Positions 16,352 to 24,543 of a stretch of 38,104 bases of DNA are shown here, piece by piece. Positions within the stretch are counted from its first letter, which is position 1; each line of letters opens with the position of its first letter. The position numbers and the translations under genes are program-made. The notes beneath the pieces were generated by a model that was not told where the DNA came from, did no database searches, and worked only from the letters and a program-made list of their open reading frames with translations. Source of the DNA: Dehalococcoides mccartyi (GTDB lineage Bacteria; Chloroflexota; Dehalococcoidia; GIF9; DYGU01). The stretch lies in the NCBI GenBank assembly GCA_020724525.1, contig DYGU01000003.1, forward strand, positions 1 through 38,104. Direction: 5' to 3'.

Positions 16352-17725
16352 TTAGCTTCTCAAAAAGGCATCTATAGAAGCGGCAGCTCTCTTGCCGGCT
16401 CCCATGGCACTAATGACTGTGGCGGCTCCGGTAACTACATCACCCCCTGCCCACACCCTATCCTTCGTCGTCTTCCCCGTTTCCTCATCGGCTACCACCG
16501 TGCCAGCCTTGGCAATCTCCAAGCCTTTAGTGGTAGACGGCACTAACGGGTTCGGGGTTGTGCCCAAAGCCACAACAACCACATCAACACCAATAATGAA
16601 TTCGCTCCCGGGCTTAATGATAGGTCGTCGCCGCCCACTGGCATCCGGTTCACCCAACTCCATCTCATAGCACTCCATAGCTGTTACCCAGCCTTGGTCA
16701 TTGCCTATAAACTGCTTCGGGTTAGTAAGGAGCTTAAAAATAATCCCCTCCTCCTCAGCATTTTCTACTTCTTCACGACGAGCTGGCATTTCTATCCGAG
16801 AACGCCGGTAAACGATGTAAACTTCTTCAGCACCAAGCCGAAGAGCACACCGGGCAGCATCCATAGCCACATTGCCACCACCAATAACCGCTACCCGCCT
16901 GCCCACTTTTATCGGTGTGTCATACTCGGGGAAGAGATAAGCTTTCATTAAATTTACTCGAGTAAGGAATTCATTAGCTGAGTAAATACCATTGAGGTTC
17001 TCACCCAGGATACCTAAAAACATAGGTAGCCCGGCTCCGGTACCTAAAAAGACGGCATCATACCCCCCTTCCAGCAGCTCATCCACAGTAGCTAACTTAC
17101 CAATGACAGAGTCCAACCTTATCTCTACCCCTAAGGACTTAACATAGTCCACTTCATTCTGGACAATGTTTTTTGGCAATCTAAATTCGGGGATACCATA
17201 CGTCAACACTCCACCGGCTACATGAAGAGCTTCAAAAATAGTTACCTCATGCCCTAACTTGGCTAAATCAGCAGCACAGGTTAAACCCGCTGGTCCGGAA
17301 CCAATTACTGCTACCCTTTTTCCTGAAGATGGCAGCAAAGAAGAGGATGAGCCGGGATTAGAACCGTGCTTAAGTTCCCAATCAGCCACATAGCGCTCCA
17401 GACGACCAATGGCTATTGGCGCTCCTTTCTTAGCCAAAGAACAGACTATTTCACACTGGGTCTCCTGGGGGCAAACTCGTCCGCAAATGCCCGGTAAAGC
17501 GTTCTTACTCTTAAGAATTGTCACTGCCTCTTCTATATTGCCTTCTCTTATCGCCAAAATAAAAGCCGGAATATCTATGTACACCGGGCAGCCCTCAACA
17601 CAAGCACGCTTAGGACACTGGATACAGCGGTTAGCTTCCCGAACTGCCATTTCATCGGTATAGCCAAGGGCTACTTCCTTGAAATTCTTACCCCTGACTT
17701 TCGGGTCTTGCCTCGGCATCGGCAT
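16352..17725 (-). CDS. nfnB: NfnB-like NADPH-binding subunit (GltD family)
   Basis: A 457-residue flavoprotein of the glutamate-synthase small-chain family. N-terminal cysteines C34, C37, C42, C46 and C81, C85, C91, C95 suit two [4Fe-4S] clusters. An FAD motif IGSGPAGLT lies near 142, and a second Rossmann motif VIGGGNVAMDAA binds NAD(P). Because NfnA lies 40 bp upstream in the same operon and no GltA large chain is near, it is best read as the large subunit of the NADH-dependent reduced ferredoxin:NADP+ oxidoreductase (also called SudA). The ATG at 17725 has only a weak ribosome binding site. GltD is the alternative call. Confidence 0.85.
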   Translation of the reverse strand: MPMPRQDPKVRGKNFKEVALGYTDEMAVREANRCIQCPKRACVEGCPVYIDIPAFILAIREGNIEEAVTILKSKNALPGICGRVCPQETQCEIVCSLAKKGAPIAIGRLERYVADWELKHGSNPGSSSSLLPSSGKRVAVIGSGPAGLTCAADLAKLGHEVTIFEALHVAGGVLTYGIPEFRLPKNIVQNEVDYVKSLGVEIRLDSVIGKLATVDELLEGGYDAVFLGTGAGLPMFLGILGENLNGIYSANEFLTRVNLMKAYLFPEYDTPIKVGRRVAVIGGGNVAMDAARCALRLGAEEVYIVYRRSRIEMPARREEVENAEEEGIIFKLLTNPKQFIGNDQGWVTAMECYEMELGEPDASGRRRPIIKPGSEFIIGVDVVVVALGTTPNPLVPSTTKGLEIAKAGTVVADEETGKTTKDRVWAGGDVVTGAATVISAMGAGKRAAASIDAFLRS

Positions 17726-17765
17726 CCGATTTAAATCAAGTTTTACCTTTTTCTTTTCTTCCAGC

Positions 17766-18626
17766 TTAAACCTCTACAACTTTGACTATTGGCTTATACC
17801 ATCGCTGGCATTCCCAATGCGTTAATGATCTTATCTCCTCCTCCAGATAAATAGTTCGTCGGGCTGCCAAAAGTTCCCAGTCTACCTCATGACCATCAAA
17901 TTCCGGACCATCAACACAGGTAAACTTAGTTTTACCACCCACTGACACCCGACAACAACCACACATCCCGGTGCCATCAACCATAATTGAATTGAGAGCT
18001 ACCAGAGTTTTCACTCCAAAAGGCTTGGTGGCTTCACTGGTAAGCATCATCATGAAAGTGCAACCATGAGCAAAGACTCGGTCAATCTTTCCGCCTTTCT
18101 CCAGCATTTCTTTCAGCGGGTCATAAGCCCATCCCTTATAGCCAGAAGAACCGTCACCAGTGGTCACGATAAGTTCATCGCTCACTTGTTGCAACTTCTC
18201 CTGCCAGTAAAGTAAGTTCTTAATCCGGGCTTCTATAATACAAATGACTTTATTACCTAAACCTTTCAAGGCTCGAGCTACAGGCAGGATTGCCCCAACC
18301 CCGTAGCAACCACCTGCGCAGACTACAGTCCCAAACTTGTCCAAATGAGATGGTAAACCCAAAGGACCAGCTAAGTTCAAAATATGGTCTCCGGCATTAA
18401 GAGCCGCTAACTTTTGGGTGGAGGTGCCTACTTGCATAATCAGCACTGTAATAGTCCCTTCTTCACCATCCCAGTCAGCCAAAGTAAGAGGAATGCGCTC
18501 CCCAAACTCATCAACCCGAACAACAGCAAACTGTCCTGGCAAAGCTTTTCTGGCTATAGCTGGTGCTTCAATTTTTATCAAATGAATATTTGGAACAAGA
18601 GGCTCATTAGCCAGAATTTTATACAT
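17766..18626 (-). CDS. nfnA: NfnA-like ferredoxin-NADP reductase subunit
   Basis: A 286-residue flavoprotein of the dihydroorotate-dehydrogenase electron transfer / SudB family. The FAD domain carries RIPLTLADW, the NAD-binding half has CAGGCYGVGAILP, and a C-terminal [2Fe-2S] site uses MCGCCRVSVGG (C222, C224, C225) and FTCVDGPEFDGHEVDW (C237). With NfnB it should form the electron-bifurcating transhydrogenase (NADH + reduced ferredoxin + 2 NADP+). ATG start at 18626 behind AGGGATAATT. A relic of a second nfnA start lies at 19122-19163, directly after fdhA. Confidence 0.88.
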   Translation of the reverse strand: MYKILANEPLVPNIHLIKIEAPAIARKALPGQFAVVRVDEFGERIPLTLADWDGEEGTITVLIMQVGTSTQKLAALNAGDHILNLAGPLGLPSHLDKFGTVVCAGGCYGVGAILPVARALKGLGNKVICIIEARIKNLLYWQEKLQQVSDELIVTTGDGSSGYKGWAYDPLKEMLEKGGKIDRVFAHGCTFMMMLTSEATKPFGVKTLVALNSIMVDGTGMCGCCRVSVGGKTKFTCVDGPEFDGHEVDWELLAARRTIYLEEEIRSLTHWECQRWYKPIVKVVEV

Positions 18627-18710
18627 AATTATCCCTAAAAAACCTTAGCAGCTTCCAGTTGGGAAATTTTACCATTTTGCCCTGATTGCCGAAAGCCTGA
18701 TTAGTAAATG

Positions 18711-18805
18711 CCCCACAAAATCTACGATTTTGTGGGGATCCCTGGGTGTAAGAAGCGTGGCAATCTCCGGGATTGCTTCGGGGCTAATGCCCCTCGCAAT
18801 GACAG
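18711..18805. repeat. CATTGCGAG repeat element, copy 3, with extra hairpin
   Basis: The right end CTCGCAATGACAG (18793-18805) and the interior are the reverse complement of much of the copy at 26764-26880. Shared blocks include the GGGCATTAGCCCC and ACACCCAGGG segments. The left part is a perfect 12-bp hairpin CCCCACAAAATC / GATTTTGTGGGG (18711-18737). The second terminal CATTGCGAG arm is missing. Confidence 0.8.
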
Positions 18806-18813
18806 AGTAGGGT

Positions 18814-18842
18814 TTGTAAACAGCTTCATCAATAGTTATAAT
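18814..18842 (+). promoter_or_regulatory. promoter of the small membrane protein gene
   Basis: TTGTAA (18814-18819) and consensus TATAAT (18837-18842) with an ideal 17-bp spacer point toward the plus-strand gene at 18886. The expected start point is about 18849. It begins 9 bp after the repeat element. Confidence 0.65.
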
Positions 18843-18885
18843 AGGTATTAAAGTTGTGCCTACATTGTTAAAAAAGAGCAGGTTA

Positions 18886-19098
18886 ATGAAGAAAGGCTTG
18901 GGAAAGAATATTGAAAAGGTCAAGAAGCTTAAACAAGAGTGGCTAAAAATTGCCGGGGAAAGCCCCGAGCCTATGGATTTGCTCCTTATTTTAATGATGC
19001 GCATTGATGGCAAATTAGCTCGACTCGAAGGTTGGCTGGCTGGTGTAGTAGCCGTAATTATCGGATTACTATTAGCTATCGCCATGGCTGTGTTGTGA
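18886..19098 (+). CDS. small membrane protein of unknown function
   Basis: A 70-residue protein. A basic amphipathic N-terminus (MKKGLGKNIEKVKKLKQEW) is followed by MMRIDGKLARLEGW and one C-terminal transmembrane helix (VVAVIIGLLLAIAMAVL). The helix-linker-single TM plan resembles small XhlA-like or SHOCT-partner proteins, but I do not recognise the family. ATG 18886 is chosen over GTG 18856; the ribosome binding site (GAGCAGG) is modest. It has its own good promoter and lies opposite to the surrounding fdh-nfn operon, inside what looks like an insertion between two copies of the nfnA start. Confidence 0.6.
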   Translation: MKKGLGKNIEKVKKLKQEWLKIAGESPEPMDLLLILMMRIDGKLARLEGWLAGVVAVIIGLLLAIAMAVL

Positions 19099-19121
19099 AA
19101 GCAAGTAAAAGTTGAGAGGAC

Positions 19122-19163
19122 GAATATCAGAACAAAGGGCTCATTAGCCAAAACTCTATACAA
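19122..19163 (-). pseudogene. relic of an nfnA 5-prime end
   Basis: Starting at TTG 19163, the frame reads MYRVLANEPFVLIF, matching the intact nfnA start MYKILANEPLVPNI, and a GGGG ribosome binding site sits directly after the fdhA stop. Similarity ends after about 14 codons, where unrelated sequence begins. The intact nfnA starts about 540 bp further on. This records either a duplication followed by truncation or an insertion that displaced nfnA. Confidence 0.65.
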
Positions 19164-19172
19164 AGTAGCCCC

Positions 19173-21956
19173 TTAAACTTTTTCTATCCTCACCGCAGAG
19201 ACTTTAAGCTCTGGCATCTTGGCAACAGGGTCAAGCACAGTGGCACTAGTCAGAATATTTGCCGCACTCTCAGCAAAATGAAAGGACATATAAACTACGC
19301 CTGGTGGGGATGCTTCTGTCACCCTGGCTTTGGTAATTACTTCACCCCGGCGTGAAATAACCTTTACCTTATCACCCTGATTAATACCAAGCCCCCGAGC
19401 ATCAGCCGGATTTACCTCCACCGCCCCTTCTGGCTCCAAGAAATTGAGCCCGAATACTTTCCGGGTCATTGTACCAGTATGATAATGATAAAGACTGCGC
19501 CCTGTGGTCAAAATCAGTGGGTAGTCTTTGTCAGGCATTTCTGCCGGTGGTTTATAGCTGAGTGGTGTAAATCTACCTTTGCCCCGGACAAAAGTGCCAA
19601 TATGCAGAATAGGTGTCCCCAGGCTTTCTTCATTCGGGCAGGGCCAGCACAAAGATACCTTCTCCAGGCGCTGGTAATTAACACCACCATAGCCTGGCGT
19701 GACTTTGGCTATCTCCTGCATAATCTCGGAGGGATCACTAAAATCAAACCCTTTACCTCCCATCCGTTTAGCTATCTCACAAATAATCCACCAGTCGGGC
19801 TTAGAATTTCCGGTTGGTTTAATTGCTTTTCTCACCCGCTGTATTCTTCTTTCCGTATTGGTAAAAGTGCCATCCTTCTCAGCAAAGCTGCATGCCGGCA
19901 AAACAACACTGGCTAAGCGGGCACTCTCACTAAGAAAAATGTCCTGAGCTATTAGAAATTCAAGCTTCTTTAAAGCTTCTTCGGTATGTTTGGCATCAGC
20001 TTCACTAATTACCGGATTTTCCCCAATAAGATACATAGCCTTGATTTTCCCGCTATGGATAGTATCGAACATCTCTGGTAAAGTTAGCCCAGGTGTCGGG
20101 CTTAAACTCACTCCCCAGAAATCCTCAAACTTCTTCTGAATATCAGGATTATCAATCCTCTGGTAGCCAATATAAACATTAGGTAAAGCTCCCATATCAC
20201 AAGCACCCTGAACATTATTCTGCCCCCTAAGAGGGTTGACCCCCGAGAAAGGTTTGCCAATATTTCCGGTAAGCATAGCTAAATTAGCAATAGCGAAAAC
20301 ATTATCAGTCCCGTGACTGTGTTGAGTAATGCCCATGGCATAAACGATAGTTGCTGGTTTCTGGGTAGCGTATAGCCGAGCTGCTTCAATTATCTTAGCC
20401 TTAGGCACACGGGTAACTTTTTCCACAAAATCTAAGTCAAAATCCTTCAGAGACTGCTTAAAGGCATCAAAGTTCTCACAGCGTTCTTCAACAAAAGCTA
20501 AGTCGGCTAAACCCTCGTCCATAATAACCCGCATCATGCCCATTAACAGAGCCACATCACTACCAGGCAGATGCCTTAGCCAGACATCCGCCCACCGGCA
20601 CAGATTGATTTCTCGGGGATTAGCTACAATTAACTTAGCACCTTTGCTTATAGCTCTTTTTACCTCTAAAGCAATAACCGGGTGACCTGAAGGAGTATTG
20701 CTACCAATAACAAAAACACAGGCAGCATCACCGATATCAGATATAGGGTTAGTCATGGCTCCACTGCCAAAAGCCTGAGTTAAACCAGCTACCGAAGGAC
20801 TATGGCACAGGCGAGCGCAATGGTCGACATTATTGGTTCCCATTATGGCTCGGGCAAATTTCTGAGAGAGGTAATTCTCTTCGTTAGTAATTTTAGCTGA
20901 AGAAATAAGGGCAAACTGGTCTCCCTTATATCTTTGTAATTTGTCAGCTACCAGGTCTAAAACTTCGTCCCAGCTTGCCTCTTTAAATTCCCCATTTTCT
21001 TTGATTAATGGATTGGTCAACCTTTGGGGATGATGAACAAACTCGACAATCCCAAAGCGCCCCTTAACACAGGCTTGTCCTTTATTAGGGGTTCCCTGAA
21101 AAACGAAGTTTTTCAGGGGTAATTTATTAGCCAAAGCTTCCAATATTGGAACTGAGCTGATAATCCGTTCTTTCTTTATCTCCAAGTTTAACTGGCAACC
21201 AACCCCACAATAAGGACAGATTGTAGTGATAACACGCTCGGGTAACCCTTCCCATTTAGCCGCTCGTTCGGCTAAGGCGCCTGTAGGACAGGCATCAACA
21301 CAAGCACCACAAAACTGACAGCCTGCTTCCTCCAAGGAGTAATCAAAAGCAGTCCCGACTAAAGCATCACTGCCCCGATAAGTAAAAGCAATCGCCCCGA
21401 CTCCTCTTATCTCCTGACAGACACGGACACATCGCCCGCACAGGATGCACAAGTTATAGTCCCGGTCAAAGAAGGGAGAATCCCTCAAGATGGGTAAATC
21501 ACGGTAAGTATAAGGAAGTTTGACCTCTGCCAAACCAACATAATCAACCACCTTTTGTAACTCGCAGCGTCCATTTTTGGGACACATAATACAACCTGTG
21601 GTCACTGCCACCTTTCGCAAGCAGATATGGTAAGGCTGGCACCGCTCTTTTCTATCACAAACAAGGCAAGTATGGGGGTGCTCGGTAAGAACCAGTTCTA
21701 AAATGTTACGCCTTAGTTCTTGTATTTGGGGAGTGTTAGCCTTAACCACTATACCGCCCATAGCCGGGGTGGTGCAGGCAGTAGGGAAACCCCTCATCCC
21801 TTCCACTTCTACAATGCACATCCGACAGCTTCCATAAGGGGACAGACTCGAATGATAGCAGAGGGTAGGAATATAAATGCCTATTTCCTGAGCCGCTTCA
21901 AGAATTGTTGCCCCATCTCTGGCAGTAACTTGCTGACCATCAATAGTCAGATTTAT
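19173..21956 (-). CDS. fdhA: NAD-linked Mo/W formate dehydrogenase, catalytic subunit
   Basis: Molybdopterin oxidoreductase matching formate dehydrogenases along its length. The N-terminus carries a NuoG-like [2Fe-2S] domain (YGSCRMCIVEVEG), HPHTCLVCDRKERC plus a second CIMCPKNGRCELQ, and a two-cluster ferredoxin domain (CILCGRCVRVC, CQFCGACVDACP). The FdhF-type core follows with CPYCGVGC, CARLCHSPSVAGL and RGQNNVQGACDMGALP. Cys (TGC at 20805-20807) replaces the selenocysteine of E. coli FdhF, and the next His is kept. The first ATG (21821) lies inside the [2Fe-2S] domain; homology runs 45 codons upstream to NLTIDGQQVTARDG, where AAGGAG precedes ATC-ATA. I therefore place the start at ATA 21956 (927 residues). 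The partners are the NuoE/NuoF-like genes upstream. Confidence 0.9.
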   Translation of the reverse strand: MNLTIDGQQVTARDGATILEAAQEIGIYIPTLCYHSSLSPYGSCRMCIVEVEGMRGFPTACTTPAMGGIVVKANTPQIQELRRNILELVLTEHPHTCLVCDRKERCQPYHICLRKVAVTTGCIMCPKNGRCELQKVVDYVGLAEVKLPYTYRDLPILRDSPFFDRDYNLCILCGRCVRVCQEIRGVGAIAFTYRGSDALVGTAFDYSLEEAGCQFCGACVDACPTGALAERAAKWEGLPERVITTICPYCGVGCQLNLEIKKERIISSVPILEALANKLPLKNFVFQGTPNKGQACVKGRFGIVEFVHHPQRLTNPLIKENGEFKEASWDEVLDLVADKLQRYKGDQFALISSAKITNEENYLSQKFARAIMGTNNVDHCARLCHSPSVAGLTQAFGSGAMTNPISDIGDAACVFVIGSNTPSGHPVIALEVKRAISKGAKLIVANPREINLCRWADVWLRHLPGSDVALLMGMMRVIMDEGLADLAFVEERCENFDAFKQSLKDFDLDFVEKVTRVPKAKIIEAARLYATQKPATIVYAMGITQHSHGTDNVFAIANLAMLTGNIGKPFSGVNPLRGQNNVQGACDMGALPNVYIGYQRIDNPDIQKKFEDFWGVSLSPTPGLTLPEMFDTIHSGKIKAMYLIGENPVISEADAKHTEEALKKLEFLIAQDIFLSESARLASVVLPACSFAEKDGTFTNTERRIQRVRKAIKPTGNSKPDWWIICEIAKRMGGKGFDFSDPSEIMQEIAKVTPGYGGVNYQRLEKVSLCWPCPNEESLGTPILHIGTFVRGKGRFTPLSYKPPAEMPDKDYPLILTTGRSLYHYHTGTMTRKVFGLNFLEPEGAVEVNPADARGLGINQGDKVKVISRRGEVITKARVTEASPPGVVYMSFHFAESAANILTSATVLDPVAKMPELKVSAVRIEKV

Positions 21957-21965
21957 GATTTTAGT

Positions 21966-21971
21966 CTCCTT
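21966..21971 (-). promoter_or_regulatory. ribosome binding site that sets the fdhA start
   Basis: AAGGAG on the minus strand lies 6 bases before ATC (21959-21957) and 9 before ATA (21956-21954). It is in phase with the conserved N-terminus of the formate dehydrogenase and no ATG, GTG or TTG is available there. It argues for translation from a rare AUC or AUA start, or for a mutated or misread ATG. Confidence 0.6.
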
Positions 21972-22005
21972 AACTACTACGCTTACAAGACCCTTTCTTT
22001 GAAAA

Positions 22006-23913
22006 CTAACTTCCTTTTACCAGGATAGGCTCCCGAGGAACTTCAATTTTAACTCCTGAAACCTTAACCACAGCCGAAAACCGTTTCGGACAAACATCAA
22101 GACATGTCCCACACTCAATACACTTGTCTTGGTCAATAACATGTATCAGCCTTTTGCCACCACGAATTGCCTCAACCGGACAATTCCTGAGACAGATCAT
22201 GCATCCGGCGCACTTATCTGGAAGAATGTAAAAGGAAATTAGTTTTCTGCACACCAAAGCCGGGCACCGTTTTTTGTTAATGTGTTCTTCATACTCGCTA
22301 CGGAAGTAGCGAATAGTAGTAAGTACTGGGTTTGGTGCTGTTTGCCCCAGACCGCAGAGGGAGCCTGATTTAACAGTATTAGCTAATCTCTCCAATTGCT
22401 CTATATCTTCCAGTTTACCTTCCCCTTTACTTATCCGCTCCAGAATATTAAGCATTTGTTTTGTTCCCACCCGACACGGCACGCATTTGCCACAGGACTC
22501 CGCCTGAGTGAAAGAAAGAAAATACTCGGCTATATCAACGACGCAGGTATCTTCATCCATAACAATCATCCCTCCCGACCCCATAATAGAACCAGCATCA
22601 GTAAGAGACTCATAATCAACCGGCAGGTCAAGTAAATTTACTGGTAAACAACCCCCAGAAGGACCACCCGTCTGCACTGCTTTGAATTGCTTCCCCTTTA
22701 AAATACCACCGGCTACCTCATAGATAACCTCACCCAATTTAATACCTAAAGGTACTTCAATAAGACCAGTCCTCTCTACTTTCCCGACTAAGGCAAAGGT
22801 TTTGCTTCCCTTACTTGTTTCCGTTCCATACTGAGCATACCACTCCCCTCCCTTCTCTAAAATCACGGCAACATTTGCCCATGTCTCCACATTATTAATA
22901 TTCGTTGGTTTTCCCCATAATCCAGACTGGGCTGGAAAGGGAGGGCGAGCCCGAGGCATACCCCTCTTGCCTTCAATAGACGCCATTAAAGCTGTTTCTT
23001 CTCCACAGACAAAAGCCCCGGCTCCTTCTTTAATTTTGATATGAAAATTAAAACCGGAGCCCAAAATATTATCCCCCACAAACCCATACTCCTCCATTTG
23101 AGGCAAGGCGATATTTAATCTCTCTAATGCTAATGGATATTCAGCCCGGCAGTAGATATAACCTTGATTAGCACCGATAGCGTAAGCCCCGATAACCATA
23201 CCTTCTAAAACAGAATGAGGGTCACCCTCCAGCAAAGACCGGTTCATAAAAGCTCCAGGGTCACCCTCATCAGCGTTGCAGATAATATATTTCTCTGGGC
23301 TCAGTTCTCTCCGACAAATATCCCATTTTAGCCATGTGGGGAAACCAGCCCCACCCCTCCCCCTCAAACCAGATTTCTTAATTTCCTGAATAATCGCTTC
23401 CGGTTCCATTTTTAGTGCCCTGACCAGACCCTTATAACCATCATTAGCAACGTAATGGTTGATATTCTCCGGATCAATAAAACCGCAATTGCGCAAAACT
23501 ATCCGCACTTGTGGCTTAAGCACCGGTAGGTCAAACAGAGCCGGGATGCCATCAACTCTACCATCACCAATATATCCTAATGCCAGATCAGGGCGAGTAT
23601 TATCTTTAATCAGGTAATCTTCAATAAGTTGAGACACAATCTCTGGAGTTAAATTACCGTAAGAAATGCGCGGTCTGCCTGGTTTTATAATATCTACCAT
23701 AGGCTCGGCGTAGCACAGACCGATACAGCCGACCTGGATAACCTTAGCCTCAATATTGAACTCTTTTAATGTTTTGTTAATGGCATCAATAACTGCTAAG
23801 GCTCCTGCCGAACGACCACAGGTAGCAGCCCCAACTAATAAACATGGCTTTTCCACTTGTTCCAGCACTCGCCATTCCAGAAGAGCTTTCTTCTCAATCT
23901 CCTCGAAAGTCAT
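22006..23913 (-). CDS. NuoF/HydB-like NADH-binding subunit of formate dehydrogenase
   Basis: A 635-residue diaphorase subunit. A thioredoxin-like [2Fe-2S] domain (C24, C32, C63, C67) is followed by the NuoF domain with GRGGAGFPTW near 185, ICNADEGDPGAF (FMN) near 211, GAGAFVCGEETALMASIEG (NADH) and SCGKCVPCRVGTKQ ([4Fe-4S]). A C-terminal two-cluster ferredoxin domain follows (CAGCMICLRNCP, CIECGTCLDVCP). This architecture is that of NAD-reducing or electron-bifurcating hydrogenase/formate dehydrogenase subunits, not respiratory complex I. I start at ATG 23913 behind AAGGAG; an in-frame TTG at 23934 overlaps nuoE. The stop is 50 bp before the fdhA start. Confidence 0.93.
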   Translation of the reverse strand: MTFEEIEKKALLEWRVLEQVEKPCLLVGAATCGRSAGALAVIDAINKTLKEFNIEAKVIQVGCIGLCYAEPMVDIIKPGRPRISYGNLTPEIVSQLIEDYLIKDNTRPDLALGYIGDGRVDGIPALFDLPVLKPQVRIVLRNCGFIDPENINHYVANDGYKGLVRALKMEPEAIIQEIKKSGLRGRGGAGFPTWLKWDICRRELSPEKYIICNADEGDPGAFMNRSLLEGDPHSVLEGMVIGAYAIGANQGYIYCRAEYPLALERLNIALPQMEEYGFVGDNILGSGFNFHIKIKEGAGAFVCGEETALMASIEGKRGMPRARPPFPAQSGLWGKPTNINNVETWANVAVILEKGGEWYAQYGTETSKGSKTFALVGKVERTGLIEVPLGIKLGEVIYEVAGGILKGKQFKAVQTGGPSGGCLPVNLLDLPVDYESLTDAGSIMGSGGMIVMDEDTCVVDIAEYFLSFTQAESCGKCVPCRVGTKQMLNILERISKGEGKLEDIEQLERLANTVKSGSLCGLGQTAPNPVLTTIRYFRSEYEEHINKKRCPALVCRKLISFYILPDKCAGCMICLRNCPVEAIRGGKRLIHVIDQDKCIECGTCLDVCPKRFSAVVKVSGVKIEVPREPILVKGS

Positions 23914-23930
23914 TGTTCTCCTTAGTCCGC

Positions 23931-24401
23931 TCAATACTTACCCAGAATATCCTTAACTTTAGTGGTGGTCATCCGACCATGAACATCTTTATCAACAACC
24001 ATTACTGGAGCTAAGGCACAACAGCCAAAACAAGCTACCCTCTCCAAACTGAACTTGTAGTCTGAGGTTGTGCCACCAGGTTGGACACCTAACTCCCTCT
24101 CTACCGTTTCTAAGATGTTTGAACCACCTCGCACATGACAGGCAGTACCTAAACATACTTTCAGACTATGCTCCCCTCGGGGGGTAAACCGAAATTGGGC
24201 ATAAAAAGAAGCAACCCCAAAAACCTCACTCTCTGATATCCCGGAAAATTTAGCTATTTCGGAAATCGCCTCTTTAGAAAGATAACCTAAGTTTTCCTGG
24301 ACTTTTTGTAATAAGGGAATGACTGCCCCTTTTTCTGCCTGGTAGGACTTGAATATTTCAGCTAATTCATGGGGCACAACTATTTCCTCGGCTCGACTCA
24401 A
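23931..24401 (-). CDS. NuoE-like [2Fe-2S] subunit of formate dehydrogenase
   Basis: A 156-residue thioredoxin-like ferredoxin of the NuoE/HydC family, the first gene of the operon. The cluster ligands are C83-x4-C88 (CLGTACHVRGG) and C124-x3-C128 (RVACFGCCALAP). The helical N-terminus has IPLLQKVQENLGYLSKEA, typical of the family. The long frame starts at TTG 24401 without a good ribosome binding site. GTG 24377, preceded by GAGGAA, is a good alternative (148 residues) and fits the promoter at 24412-24440. It passes electrons between NuoF-like FMN and the Fe-S chain. Confidence 0.93.
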   Translation of the reverse strand: MSRAEEIVVPHELAEIFKSYQAEKGAVIPLLQKVQENLGYLSKEAISEIAKFSGISESEVFGVASFYAQFRFTPRGEHSLKVCLGTACHVRGGSNILETVERELGVQPGGTTSDYKFSLERVACFGCCALAPVMVVDKDVHGRMTTTKVKDILGKY

Positions 24402-24411
24402 CTAAAGCCAT

Positions 24412-24440
24412 AGTTTACTAAACAAATACTTCAGGGTCAA
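24412..24440 (-). promoter_or_regulatory. candidate promoter of the fdh-nfn operon
   Basis: On the minus strand TTGACC (24440-24435) and TAAACT (24417-24412) are 17 bp apart. The start point would fall near 24405, a few bases before TTG 24401 or about 28 before GTG 24377. It is the best match by eye in the divergent region. Confidence 0.4.
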
Positions 24441-24543
24441 GATTCTCTGGACCTTGACAATAGGCGCAAGGCAGAAATGTTGACAAGGACAAGGCATAGT
24501 AATGCTATATTATCGTTAACCGGGGTAACTGGGATGTGAATTC

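Larger units (their letters stand above)
18627..18885. other. nfnA leader and spacer, no complete gene
   Basis: This stretch between the nfnA start and the small plus-strand gene holds the nfnA ribosome binding site, a repeat element (18711-18805) and a plus-strand promoter (18814-18842). No protein-coding signal is seen. Confidence 0.6.

Noticed and set aside
18669-19163. A 164-codon minus-strand open frame starting MYRVLANEPF
   Set aside because: Only the first 14 codons resemble NfnA. The rest is antisense to the small membrane gene and runs through the repeat, with Ser/Pro/Ile-rich non-protein-like composition.
20805-20807. Possible selenocysteine (TGA) at the formate dehydrogenase active site
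   Set aside because: The codon is TGC, so cysteine is used; no SECIS-like element is needed.
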